Origin: a bacterium
Lineage (GTDB): Bacteria > Ratteibacteria > UBA8468 > B48-G9 > JAFGKM01
NCBI GenBank assembly: GCA_026414725.1
Contig: JAOAIL010000001.1
Coordinates: 1-52,565, forward strand
Direction: 5' to 3'
Length of the DNA stretch: 52,565 nt
The notes under the pieces are model-generated. The model searched no databases, had not been told where the DNA came from, and worked only from the letters and a program-made list of their open reading frames with translations. Within the stretch, counting starts at the first letter, position 1, and each line of letters starts with the position of its first letter. The translations under genes and the position numbers were made by a program. Shown here one piece after another: positions 1 to 9,308 of this stretch.

Positions 1-457
<457 letters not shown>

Positions 458-471
458 TAATTTTTATTCTG

Positions 472-507
472 ACAGGGAAGATGACAACGTCTTCCCTGTT
501 TTTTTTT
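472..507 (+). terminator. Rho-independent terminator of the rRNA operon
   Basis: A perfect 10-bp stem (ACAGGGAAGA at 472-481 with TCTTCCCTGT at 490-499) encloses an 8-nt loop and runs straight into nine T residues (499-507). It lies about 15 nt after the 23S 3' end, so this rRNA operon appears to end here. Confidence 0.93.
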
Positions 508-534
508 GACATAAATTATGCTATCTTTTAAAAT
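506..534 (+). promoter_or_regulatory. Sigma-70-type promoter of the prepilin-like gene
   Basis: A perfect -35 box TTGACA (506-511) is followed by a 17-nt spacer and TAAAAT (529-534). The -35 box starts inside the T-tract of the rRNA terminator. Only six bases separate the -10 box from the ATG at 541, so transcription should begin at or next to the start codon. Confidence 0.75.
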
Positions 535-540
535 ATTAGT

Positions 541-2535
541 ATGAAAAGAAAAAAATTGAGAAATGGATTTACACTCATAGAGATAAGTACAGTTGTAGGG
601 ATTGTCTCTGCACTCTCAGTTGGAACATATATGGGAGTGCAGAAAGGAAGAGAAAGAGAATGTATTAATAATCTTCAGCAAATACACAAAGCGGTTGTTA
701 TGTTTGAAATGGACCATGGGTATCTACCTATGGCTAAATTTTTCCCTTCATCTCCATCTGACCCGAAAGGACTTAACAACATATTAATACCTTATGGAAT
801 AACAGGCAGTATTCTTTTTTGTCCTTCTATTCCTGAACAGTTGAATAGATATGGTACAAATTACATATGGAATGACACAGCCAACGGGAAATCTCTTGAC
901 TCTCTCGCCCCCAACACATGGCTTATGACTGAGATGACAGCCGTTAGTAAAAACATACCGGGGCCCCATACAGGTAGTAGATTTTCTATACTTTATGCAG
1001 GGGGAAATGCACAAACAGGAGAAAGAATATATCTGCCTGATACCACTCCTGTCCAGAAGCCCAAAGAGGAAACAAGAGAGATTAAAAAAGAAGAGAAAAA
1101 AACTGTTGAGATACAGCCATCTTTAAATATCCTAACGAAAAAAGAGGCACGGGCAGGAGAAAAGGTAAAGATATCTATCTCTATATCAGATGGGAAAGGT
1201 GGTTCACTACCGATAAAACCCGGTATATTTTCAATAACTACAGATGACCCATCGGTAGATATCCCTTCATATTTTGAAGTAAAAAATGAAACATTGAATT
1301 TTGAAATTTCTTCTGTTTTTAACAAAACAGGTAAATTTCATATAAAAGTAAAAGAAGAAAGTTCAGGAATAGAAGGAGAATTTGAGATAACTATCATACC
1401 TGAGTCCGTCTCCCAATTTTTATTTTCTAACTTTCCTTTAATATGGGAAGCAGGTAAACCACAGATAGTTTACATCCACGCCTGTGATAAAAATGGCAAC
1501 AGGACAGATGATTATGACGGTGAAATAAATATTCTGGCAAGAAATGGAAAAATATCCCCTGAAAAAATAATGATGGCAAAGGGTACATGGATAGGCGATA
1601 TTATGTTGACAGAATCTTCTGAAAGTAATGTTTTATATGTAGCAGGTGAAAGAGGTATCATGGGAGTAAGTCCTGAATTCCAAGTTAGACATACAACACC
1701 TTCAACTATTACTATATCTTCTGAAAGCAAAACAGAACCAGTGGCAGGTACCTCTTATGATATAACATTAGAAGTGAAAGATATGTATGGCAATATATGT
1801 ACTGATTATACAGGTGAGATTGAAATGGCCCTTCCCGAAGGTGCATCTGGTGATAAAAAGGTCTCATTAAACATAGAAGATAAAGGAACCAAAAAAACAT
1901 CACTTATATTTTTTAAAGCAGGAAATAAAAAAATTCTGGTTTCATCAAGAGATATTAAAGGAGAAAAAGAGTTTTATGTGGCTCCTGGACAACTGGCTGG
2001 CTTTTCCATCGGAGATATAGGAACACAGGAAGCAGGCAAAGCATTCAGCATAATTATTAAAGCAACGGATAAATGGGGAAATGTTGTAAAGGGTTATTAT
2101 ATCAAAGAACCATCTGGAATGGAATATATGAAACGTGATACCTCAGCGGGGATATGGATGGAAACAGTAGTGATAAAGAAAGCGGGACAGTATAATATTG
2201 TAGTTGAAGATATGGCAGGTAATCGTGGGACATCAAATCTATTTTATGTAAAGCCATCATCTCCTGTAAAACTTGAAATTGAAAATATCCCTCTGGAATT
2301 AATCTCTGGGAAAGAATATACAGGAAATATTGTAGTGAAAGACCAATTTGATAATGTTATTTCTGACTATAAAGGCAACTTCACATTGGAGACAGAAGGG
2401 ATAAAAACAGAAATAAAAGAACTCTTTATAAATATAATTCCTGATAAAACCGGATGTTATAAACTTATTTTAAAAGATAAAGATAGTAATTTATCCACTG
2501 AAAAATATCTTGTTGTCATATCAGATAAAAAATAA
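541..2535 (+). CDS. Prepilin-type N-terminal protein with Ig-like repeats
   Basis: The 664-residue product starts with a short basic leader and a type IV prepilin motif, GFTLIEIS (about residues 9-16), followed by a hydrophobic helix. A prepilin peptidase would cut after Gly9. Residues about 35-165 resemble pseudopilins of the GspG/DUF1559 kind. A charged linker follows at about 170-185. After that come about five Ig/filamin-like repeats, beginning near residues 190, 292, 387, 483 and 573, with the recurring pattern AG...D..GN...DY.G. It probably forms a pilus- or surface-anchored stalk; the partner is unknown. The ATG has no Shine-Dalgarno sequence and lies six bases after a -10 box. The family call is firm for the N-terminus and less so for the repeats. 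Confidence 0.85.
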   Translation: MKRKKLRNGFTLIEISTVVGIVSALSVGTYMGVQKGRERECINNLQQIHKAVVMFEMDHGYLPMAKFFPSSPSDPKGLNNILIPYGITGSILFCPSIPEQLNRYGTNYIWNDTANGKSLDSLAPNTWLMTEMTAVSKNIPGPHTGSRFSILYAGGNAQTGERIYLPDTTPVQKPKEETREIKKEEKKTVEIQPSLNILTKKEARAGEKVKISISISDGKGGSLPIKPGIFSITTDDPSVDIPSYFEVKNETLNFEISSVFNKTGKFHIKVKEESSGIEGEFEITIIPESVSQFLFSNFPLIWEAGKPQIVYIHACDKNGNRTDDYDGEINILARNGKISPEKIMMAKGTWIGDIMLTESSESNVLYVAGERGIMGVSPEFQVRHTTPSTITISSESKTEPVAGTSYDITLEVKDMYGNICTDYTGEIEMALPEGASGDKKVSLNIEDKGTKKTSLIFFKAGNKKILVSSRDIKGEKEFYVAPGQLAGFSIGDIGTQEAGKAFSIIIKATDKWGNVVKGYYIKEPSGMEYMKRDTSAGIWMETVVIKKAGQYNIVVEDMAGNRGTSNLFYVKPSSPVKLEIENIPLELISGKEYTGNIVVKDQFDNVISDYKGNFTLETEGIKTEIKELFINIIPDKTGCYKLILKDKDSNLSTEKYLVVISDKK

Positions 2536-2563
2536 CTCTTTATTTTCAAATTGACCTGCAAAA

Positions 2564-3787
2564 ATGAAAAAAGTCATAGTTGAAGTTATCTGTGTAGGAA
2601 GTGAACTTTTATATGACAGGATAAACACAGATATTAATATTATATCAGGTATAATTATAAAAGCAGGTTATACTGTACAAAGATGTACAACTGTCAGGGA
2701 CGAGAAAGAAGAAATAAAAGATATAGTATATACTGCTCTAAAGAGAAGTGATATTATCTTTATCACAGGTGGTTTGGGTCCAACATCCGACGACTTAACA
2801 AGAGAGGCAGTTGCAGAAACTTTGAATAAAAAACTTATCTTTTCAGATATTATCTGGGACAGGATATGCAACAATTTTTACAGAAGAGGCATAAAAGACA
2901 TACCTGAAATAAATAAAAAACAGGCATATATTATTGAAGGAGCAGAAGTGATAGAAAATAATGTTGGAACAGCCCCTGGAATGGTAATAAGATATGATGA
3001 AAAAATATTACTTCTTCTCCCCGGTCCACCTACAGAACTCATTCCTATGGTAGAAAAATTTGTAGAGGGCATAAAAGAAAAAAACAATACTAAGGTATAT
3101 CGTTTTGGGATTTCAGGAGTACCTGAATCTTATGTTGAAGAAAAAATTTATAATTTTTTTACAGAAAAAGGTATTAAATATACTATCCTCGCCAGTCCTC
3201 AGGTAATAGAAATCCTTATACCATACGAAGGTGAATTGGAAGAACTTTCTTCAATAGAGTCATTTATGAAAGAGATATTTGCTGAAAATTACCTGGGAAT
3301 AGACCCCCCTGCCCTACCTGTGATTATAGGTAATCTGTTAAAAGAAAAGAAATTAAAGATAGCAATTGCAGAATCATGTACAGGAGGGCTTGCTGGTAAA
3401 CTTCTTACAGACATTCCTGGAAGTTCTGAGTATTTTCAGGGCTCCTTTGTTGTATATAGTAATATCTTAAAAAAAAGGATATTAGGAGTGCCAAAGACAA
3501 TTATAAAAAAGTACGGCGCTGTAAGTGAAGAATGTGCACTTTATATGGCAAAGGGCGCTAAAAAGAAAGGAAAGGCAGATGTCTCTATAAGTATAACAGG
3601 GATAGCAGGACCTACAGGTGAAACAGATACAAAACCTGTGGGGCTTGTATATATAGGTATTGGATTTCCTAAAAACAAATTCTATATCCATCGGTTTATA
3701 TTCTCAGGTAATAGAGAGAGAATAAGAGAAAGAGCGGTCTATCAGGCATTTGAACTTTTAAGGAGATACCTTGTTTATGAAAAGTAA
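2564..3787 (+). CDS. cinA: CinA-family protein (NMN deamidase / competence-damage protein)
   Basis: The 407-residue product has both halves of full-length CinA. The N-terminal MoCF-like domain carries GSELLYDRINTD near residue 12 and GGLGPTSDD near residue 69. The C-terminal domain carries AESCTGG near residue 268, the signature of the nicotinamide mononucleotide deamidase active site. The family recycles NMN to nicotinate mononucleotide in the cytoplasm, and some members act on ADP-ribose. It lies 28 nt after the prepilin-like gene, and its end overlaps mltG. No Shine-Dalgarno sequence precedes the ATG. Length and motif order match the family. Confidence 0.95.
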   Translation: MKKVIVEVICVGSELLYDRINTDINIISGIIIKAGYTVQRCTTVRDEKEEIKDIVYTALKRSDIIFITGGLGPTSDDLTREAVAETLNKKLIFSDIIWDRICNNFYRRGIKDIPEINKKQAYIIEGAEVIENNVGTAPGMVIRYDEKILLLLPGPPTELIPMVEKFVEGIKEKNNTKVYRFGISGVPESYVEEKIYNFFTEKGIKYTILASPQVIEILIPYEGELEELSSIESFMKEIFAENYLGIDPPALPVIIGNLLKEKKLKIAIAESCTGGLAGKLLTDIPGSSEYFQGSFVVYSNILKKRILGVPKTIIKKYGAVSEECALYMAKGAKKKGKADVSISITGIAGPTGETDTKPVGLVYIGIGFPKNKFYIHRFIFSGNRERIRERAVYQAFELLRRYLVYEK

Positions 3788-4748
3788 AATTATCTCAATT
3801 ATAATTGCTGTTCTAATTATGGGGACATTGACAATAAAAATTGTTACACTTCCTCCTAAACTTAAAACAGCAAAACTTATAGAAATTCCTGAAGGGGCAA
3901 ACGCAGTAGATGTGGCAAAAATTCTGGAAGAAAAAGGAATAATAAAAAATGATGACTGGTTTCTTTATCTAACAAGAAGATACAATGTCCAGGAAAAACT
4001 TCAGGCAGGAATATATGAATTTTCAGGTAGAACTTATCTGAAAGAAGTGATAAAAAAGATTGTACATGGAGATGTTATAATGGTAAGGGTAACCATCCCT
4101 GAAGGAAGTACTGTTAAAGAAATTGCCGATATACTTGAAAGAAGAAAATTGGTCTCAAAGGATGAGTTTATTAAGTATGCTGAATATAAAAAATTAGAGG
4201 GTATGCTTTTCCCTGATACATATCTTTTTCCTCATAAGATATCAGTTGAGGCAATAGCAAAAACAATGTATAAAAGATTCAAGGAGGTCTTTGAAGAAAT
4301 ATATGGAGCCCCAATAACAGAGGAAAACTTCAAAAAAGTAAAAGAGCTCGTCACTGTTGCATCAATCGTTGAAAAAGAGGCAATGTATGACAGTGAAAGA
4401 AGAATTATTGCAGGGATTATATATAAAAGATTAAAGAAAAATATCCCATTGCAGAGTTGTGCTACGGTTATTTATGCAACAGGGAAAGCGAGAACACGGC
4501 TTTCAAACTCTGACCTTAAGGTAAGGTCTCCATACAATACCTATACACACAGAGGACTTCCCCCTGGCCCTATATGCAATCCTGGACTTTCTTCACTTAA
4601 AGCTGCCTTAAATCCAGAAAAAACGGACTATCTCTATTTTGTATCTATGGGAGATGGAAGAAACTACTTTTCAAAGACATATGCTGAACACATTGCAGCA
4701 ATCAAGATGTTTTTATCATCTACCACATCATCAGAAACTTCCCTATAA
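3777..4748 (+). CDS. mltG: Endolytic murein transglycosylase MltG
   Basis: This YceG/MltG-family membrane protein (323 residues from this start) cuts nascent glycan strands near the inner membrane to end their synthesis. A single N-terminal membrane helix covers about residues 4-22. The catalytic region shows FPDTYLFPH, then VASIVEKEA near residue 195, which contains the expected catalytic Glu, then LPPGPICNPG near 260. A ribosome-binding site AGGAG (3761-3765) precedes two possible starts. I prefer the ATG at 3777; an in-frame TTG at 3771 has closer spacing and would add two residues. The start overlaps the end of cinA, implying coupled translation. It converges with the GGDEF gene, leaving a 2-nt gap. 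Confidence 0.95.
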   Translation: MKSKIISIIIAVLIMGTLTIKIVTLPPKLKTAKLIEIPEGANAVDVAKILEEKGIIKNDDWFLYLTRRYNVQEKLQAGIYEFSGRTYLKEVIKKIVHGDVIMVRVTIPEGSTVKEIADILERRKLVSKDEFIKYAEYKKLEGMLFPDTYLFPHKISVEAIAKTMYKRFKEVFEEIYGAPITEENFKKVKELVTVASIVEKEAMYDSERRIIAGIIYKRLKKNIPLQSCATVIYATGKARTRLSNSDLKVRSPYNTYTHRGLPPGPICNPGLSSLKAALNPEKTDYLYFVSMGDGRNYFSKTYAEHIAAIKMFLSSTTSSETSL

Positions 4749-4750
4749 AA

Positions 4751-6154
4751 TTATTTCAGATATCTATAAAATCTCCATGTATTACGGCCTGCCCTTTTCG
4801 CCTCATACATCGCAATATCTGACTTCTTCCAGAGCGTATCTACATCTTTACCATCCTGAGGGAAAAAAGATACTCCTATACTTGCTGTAACATTTATTGT
4901 TTCTCTTTTCATTACTATTGGCGCTTGAATACTTTTCAAAATTTTTTTTATAACCTTATTAACTGAATCTACTGTGGAAACATCTGAAACGAGTATTAAA
5001 AATTCATCTCCACCTATACGAGCAACCACCTCATTTTTTCTTAATACATCCGTAATACGTTTACTTATTATCTTTAATACTTTATCACCTGCTATATGCC
5101 CATTATTGTCATTAATATGTTTAAAATTATCAATATCAAGAAATAACAGGGCAAACTTCTGCTCGTTATACTTTGCCCATTGTATATGGGATGCAAGATA
5201 CCCTCTAAAATACATACGGTTAGGCAGTCCTGTTAATCCATCAGTATATGCTAATTTTCTAATCAGTTTTTCTTCCTTTTTCTTCTCTGTTATATCTACC
5301 ATTGTTGTTCTTATACTTATAACCCTTCCCAACATATCTCTCTCAACTTTATCTTCTATTGAAACAATGACAGGACTACCATCCTTCCGTAAATAAACAC
5401 GGCCATTGGCTTTGGGGAGTTTACATCCTTTAATTTTTAACAGAAATCTTTTTCTTGCCTCCTCTCTCTGTTTAGGATGTATAAAATCGAAGATAGAACG
5501 TCCTACCATCTCTTCAACTTCATACCCTAACATTTCTGCCTCTGTTTTATTTACAGCGATAATAATTCCCTCTGGATTCAGGATATGATAAGCTATAGGT
5601 GCATTGTCCCATAATTCCCTGTATTTTTCTTCACTCTTTTTGAGGATATCTTTGGTTCTCACCAACTCACATAGATGGCCAAAAGTAGCAGCAAAAAGCG
5701 CCAGAAGTTCCGTATTTATCTCTTTACCAGAAAAGAAGTTATCTGTCATAACATATCCGATATTTTTATTACCACACCAGAGAACTGCACATGCCCACAT
5801 ACCTTTACCTACAACTTTCCCTTTATTATCCCGGAGATATGTATTTCTTACAAGTACTTTAGGAGGTTTTAAAGAACGAACCTTTCTTGCTATTTCTTCG
5901 TTATCAAGCGGCAATACGCTATTTCTCTCATCTCTAACATTTCCTTTTTCATCAATACCGAAAGACCCCTCTATTTTATTTGGTTCCTTACTTTTAAACC
6001 ATATACCTATTCTATCAAAACCAAGTTTTTCCTTTGCTAATCTAACTGCTTCTTTACACAGTTCATCAAATGACTCTATCCGGGAAAGTTTATTGTTAAT
6101 CTCAAGAAGAGCAATAAGTTGGTCTCGCGTTACACGTTCATTTTTCGGTTTCAT
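4751..6154 (-). CDS. GAF-PAS-GGDEF diguanylate cyclase
   Basis: A soluble signalling protein of 467 residues that probably makes cyclic di-GMP. It has an N-terminal GAF domain (about 10-165), a PAS domain (about 175-295) and a C-terminal GGDEF domain with an intact GGDEF motif near residue 381 and ARIGGDEF context. The usual inhibitory-site RxxD is RKNE here, so product inhibition may be weak. I chose the internal ATG at 6154: it is preceded by GAGGGACAGG, whereas the upstream in-frame ATG at 6175 has no ribosome-binding site and abuts a TATAAT box. It follows tsaD on the same strand but may have its own promoter inside the end of that gene. No membrane segment is visible. Confidence 0.93.
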   Translation of the reverse strand: MKPKNERVTRDQLIALLEINNKLSRIESFDELCKEAVRLAKEKLGFDRIGIWFKSKEPNKIEGSFGIDEKGNVRDERNSVLPLDNEEIARKVRSLKPPKVLVRNTYLRDNKGKVVGKGMWACAVLWCGNKNIGYVMTDNFFSGKEINTELLALFAATFGHLCELVRTKDILKKSEEKYRELWDNAPIAYHILNPEGIIIAVNKTEAEMLGYEVEEMVGRSIFDFIHPKQREEARKRFLLKIKGCKLPKANGRVYLRKDGSPVIVSIEDKVERDMLGRVISIRTTMVDITEKKKEEKLIRKLAYTDGLTGLPNRMYFRGYLASHIQWAKYNEQKFALLFLDIDNFKHINDNNGHIAGDKVLKIISKRITDVLRKNEVVARIGGDEFLILVSDVSTVDSVNKVIKKILKSIQAPIVMKRETINVTASIGVSFFPQDGKDVDTLWKKSDIAMYEAKRAGRNTWRFYRYLK

Positions 6155-6175
6155 ATACCTGTCCCTCAAATTCAT

Positions 6176-6184
6176 ATTATATCA
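6176..6184 (-). promoter_or_regulatory. Extended -10 promoter for the GGDEF gene
   Basis: On the minus strand the sequence reads TGATATAAT, a full extended -10 element (TGnTATAAT). No good -35 is visible 17 nt upstream. It ends directly before the ATG at 6175, so initiation would fall just downstream and favour translation from the ATG at 6154. Confidence 0.4.
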
Positions 6185-6189
6185 TATAT

Positions 6190-7167
6190 TCAGGTGGGAA
6201 TAACTTCTATGGAAAGTGTACTGGATTTTATTCCATGTTTAATAAGGAAAGAAGTCATAATAGCAATCATTGCGCCATTATCAAGGCAGAGTTTTTTATC
6301 AGGTATAAAGAGTTTTATCCCTTTTTTTTCTGAAATCTCCTGAAACCTTTTTCTTATATATCCATTCTGCACCACACCACCACCAAGCATAAGTGATTTA
6401 ACAGGGTACTGCTCAAAACATCTTGATGTCTTCTCTATAAGTGTATCCCCCACTGCTTTCTGAAATGAAGCACAGATATCAGGGATATTTTTAAGTCCAT
6501 ACTTCTTTACATAATAGAGTACTGCTGTTTTAAGCCCACTGAAACTGAAATTGAGAGAGTCCTTATTAAGGAGTGTAACAGGAAATTTTATCTTTTCCTC
6601 ATCACCTTTTTCTGCCATCTTTTCAATATATGGTCCTCCTGGGAACCCCAATTCAAGCATCCTCGCAACTTTATCAAACGTTTCTCCACAGGCATCATCA
6701 AGGGTCCTACCAATTATTTCAAAACTCACAGGGGTCTTGATATAGAAAAATGTTGTATGCCCGCCAGATACCACAAAACCGAGTGCTGGAAACTCTATGT
6801 CTGGATTAAGAAAGTTTGCTGCAATATGTGAATAAAGGTGGTTAACCTTGTATAGCGGTTTACCGAGAGAATATGCAACTCCTGCTGCAAAAGAAACACC
6901 TACAAGTAAAGAACCTTTAAGTCCAGGAGTATTTGTCACACCTATGAAATCAATATCTGAAGGCCTTATACCACTCTCATTAATGGCTCTGTTAAATAGA
7001 AAATCTATCCTTTCTGTATGTGCCCTGCTGGCAAGTTCAGGAACGATACCCCCATAAGCAGAATGTATATCTTCCTGAGTAGCAATAATATTTGAAAGTA
7101 TCTGTCCATCCTTTAAAATCCCAATTCCTGTCTCATCACAGGATGTCTCTATACCGAGTATTAACAT
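6190..7167 (-). CDS. tsaD: tRNA threonylcarbamoyladenosine transferase TsaD
   Basis: TsaD (Kae1/YgjD family) transfers the threonylcarbamoyl group to A37 of ANN-decoding tRNAs, working with TsaB, TsaE and TsaC/Sua5, none of which is in this window. The 325-residue product begins LGIETSCDETG, the family signature. It has His50 in SRAHTERI and metal-binding His110 and His114 in VNHLYSH. Further conserved stretches are VSGGHTT and DDACGETFDK. Length is usual for the family. It lies 63 nt after the deacetylase gene and has no clear Shine-Dalgarno sequence before its ATG. Confidence 0.97.
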   Translation of the reverse strand: MLILGIETSCDETGIGILKDGQILSNIIATQEDIHSAYGGIVPELASRAHTERIDFLFNRAINESGIRPSDIDFIGVTNTPGLKGSLLVGVSFAAGVAYSLGKPLYKVNHLYSHIAANFLNPDIEFPALGFVVSGGHTTFFYIKTPVSFEIIGRTLDDACGETFDKVARMLELGFPGGPYIEKMAEKGDEEKIKFPVTLLNKDSLNFSFSGLKTAVLYYVKKYGLKNIPDICASFQKAVGDTLIEKTSRCFEQYPVKSLMLGGGVVQNGYIRKRFQEISEKKGIKLFIPDKKLCLDNGAMIAIMTSFLIKHGIKSSTLSIEVIPT

Positions 7168-7230
7168 AACTGAAAAATTAAAAATATATGAATATTACCT
7201 TACTCTCCTACAAAAGGGAAAATGTATAAT

Positions 7231-8091
7231 TCACTCAAGGAGTGAAGAAACAGGTACAATCTCCACCCCCTCCCTTTCTATTTCTGGTATAACCTTTCTC
7301 AAGACCTCAATAGTATTCTTCCTCGCATGACCTATCCCTAATGCTTTTCCCTGTTCTTTAGCCGTTTTTACAAGTGCCCATATCTGCCCTTCTATATATT
7401 GAGGGTCTGACTGATTATCAAGGAATATATCCCTCTTTGCTGTCTTTATCCCCATCTCCTTTGCAAGGGTATAACCCTTACTCTGTCTTGCTGTCATACT
7501 GTCAACAAAAAAAAGATTTTTCGCTCTAATAGCATCTAACAAAATACCCATCTTCTCTTCATCTGAAGTGAATAAAGAACCCTGATGGTTATTTATTCCT
7601 TTCACCCCGGGATAGAAATTTTTAAGTGCTTCATAAAACTGCTGGTTAATCTCATTATTACTCATATCTGTTTTTATGACCCCTTTATCAAGTGGTTGTG
7701 CAGGTGGTTTTGGCTCCAGAGGTATATGTAAAAGCACCTCTATTAACTCTTTATTTCTAACTTCATTAAAGACATCTTTACTGTAAGGAGCATAAGGAAG
7801 TATTGAAATAGCAATTGGTCTGTTAATCTTCTCTATTTCCTTTATAATTTCTTTGTTCCACCCGGCATCATCTATAATAATACCTATCTTTACCCTTTCC
7901 TGTATTGGCACTGAGGTTTTCTTCTCTGCTATGGATACCCCTTCCTTCTTTTGAACCGGAACAGGAACTTTTGGAAATCTTTCCTTCTTTACTTCCCTAA
8001 TAATACCAACAAATGTTATAAGAATACACAGAATAATAAAAAGCACAAGAGGCAAAAAAGGAGAATTATCAGATAAATTTTTTTTAACCAT
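7231..8091 (-). CDS. Divergent polysaccharide deacetylase (YibQ/DUF610 family)
   Basis: A 286-residue protein with one membrane helix near residues 13-31 and a periplasmic polysaccharide deacetylase-like domain. Visible motifs are IGIIIDDAGWN, LLHIPLEPK, GINNHQGS and FVDSMTA, which match the YibQ family of NodB-fold proteins. The family is linked to peptidoglycan turnover and division, but its substrate is not settled. The start overlaps the end of ctpA by 8 nt. The ctpA-yibQ order is common in diderm bacteria (often envC-ctpA-yibQ), which supports the assignment; no envC-like gene is present here. Confidence 0.88.
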   Translation of the reverse strand: MVKKNLSDNSPFLPLVLFIILCILITFVGIIREVKKERFPKVPVPVQKKEGVSIAEKKTSVPIQERVKIGIIIDDAGWNKEIIKEIEKINRPIAISILPYAPYSKDVFNEVRNKELIEVLLHIPLEPKPPAQPLDKGVIKTDMSNNEINQQFYEALKNFYPGVKGINNHQGSLFTSDEEKMGILLDAIRAKNLFFVDSMTARQSKGYTLAKEMGIKTAKRDIFLDNQSDPQYIEGQIWALVKTAKEQGKALGIGHARKNTIEVLRKVIPEIEREGVEIVPVSSLLE

Positions 8092-9262
8092 TACCTACTT
8101 TCTGTTTAAGTATTTCAAGTGCTTTTTGAAACTGTACATCATCCTTCCCTGCAGGTATTATTGCATTATCTTCAGGAAGTTTTACAGATATATCTGGTTC
8201 TATCCCTTTACCTTCAATACAGACACCTGATGGTGTATAGTAATGCGCCGTGGTTAACTTCAAAGAAGAGCCATCAGATAATGGCACAAGATTCTGTACA
8301 GACCCTTTTCCAAACGTTTTCATACCAACCGCAACAGTAGAAGGGATATTATCTTTTAATGCACCTACAACAATTTCAGATGCACTTGCACTACCCTCAT
8401 TTATAAGTAAAACAACTGGCTTTTCCCATAATGGACTTTTCCTGCTGTTAAATGTATTCTTATCTTTCTGTTCTCTCCCTTGAATATAAACAATCAATTT
8501 ACCCTTAGGTACGAAAAGTTCACTGACCTCAATGGCTGAACTTAAAAGCCCTCCTGGATTATTACGCAGGTCAAGAATAAGTCCTTTTACACTCTTTCTA
8601 TTGAAGTTTTCAAGAACCTTTGCAAGGTCAGATGATGTCTTTTCCTGAAAATCCCTTATTCTAACATATCCAATATCTCCCTCCATTATCTCTTCTTTTA
8701 TGGATTTTACCTTTATAACATCCCTGACAAGTGTTATCTTTTTAAGTTCCTTGCCTCCTTCTCTTAATAAACTGATTGTAACCTCTGTCCCTTTTTTACC
8801 TCTTAACTTTCTTGCTGCTTCAAGGGTACTTAGTCCTTTTGTTGATTCCCCATCAATCTCTATTATTTTATCTCCTGCTTTTATACCTGCCTTCCATGCA
8901 GGAGTATCTTCTATAGGGCTTACAACTGTTATTATCCCATCTTTAGATGTAATCTCCATACCGACTCCACTGAATTCACCTTTTGTTTCTATCTGAAGTT
9001 CCTGGGTAAGTTCTGGTTCAAGAAAGGCACTGTAAGGGTCAAGTGATTCAAGCATACCTTTAAGTGCACCATATACCAGCTTCTTGTTCTCTACTGGTTC
9101 TACATACTGACTCTCAACAATCTTCATTGCATCAAGGAAAAGTTCTATATTTCTGTATACGTCTTCTTCTTTCTTTCGTGTCTGAGAAGCCCTAACATCA
9201 CTCCCAACTATTATCGCGAGAGAAATCAACCCTATGATACTCCACACTACTTTTCTTCTCAT
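8084..9262 (-). CDS. ctpA: Carboxyl-terminal processing protease (S41, CtpA/Prc type)
   Basis: A periplasmic serine protease of 392 residues that trims the C-termini of envelope proteins. It has an N-terminal signal anchor (about 7-24), a PDZ domain (about 90-175) with GVGMEITS and AGIKAGDKIIEIDG, and the S41 catalytic core. The nucleophile region NEGSASASEI lies near residue 291, and the general-base Lys lies in FGKGSVQ near residue 318. The start codon follows AAGGGGAATAG. The 46-nt gap after gatB contains a TATAAT (minus strand, 9296-9301), so it may have a promoter of its own. The motifs make this call secure. Confidence 0.95.
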   Translation of the reverse strand: MRRKVVWSIIGLISLAIIVGSDVRASQTRKKEEDVYRNIELFLDAMKIVESQYVEPVENKKLVYGALKGMLESLDPYSAFLEPELTQELQIETKGEFSGVGMEITSKDGIITVVSPIEDTPAWKAGIKAGDKIIEIDGESTKGLSTLEAARKLRGKKGTEVTISLLREGGKELKKITLVRDVIKVKSIKEEIMEGDIGYVRIRDFQEKTSSDLAKVLENFNRKSVKGLILDLRNNPGGLLSSAIEVSELFVPKGKLIVYIQGREQKDKNTFNSRKSPLWEKPVVLLINEGSASASEIVVGALKDNIPSTVAVGMKTFGKGSVQNLVPLSDGSSLKLTTAHYYTPSGVCIEGKGIEPDISVKLPEDNAIIPAGKDDVQFQKALEILKQKVGNG

Positions 9263-9308
9263 CTTACTATTCCCCTTTCTAATTTTTTACCTATAATTAT
9301 ACACCTTA

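Noticed and set aside
2551-2580. TTGACC just before cinA as a promoter
   Set aside because: The matching -10 position would lie inside cinA and reads poorly; no transcription start upstream of the ATG would result.
3771-3776. TTG at 3771 as the mltG start
   Set aside because: Possible and closer to the ribosome-binding site, but an ATG two codons later gives the same protein with a typical N-terminus; kept as an alternative only.
5604-6203. 199-codon plus-strand frame opposite the GGDEF gene
   Set aside because: Shadow of the real minus-strand gene; no ribosome-binding site or recognisable domain.
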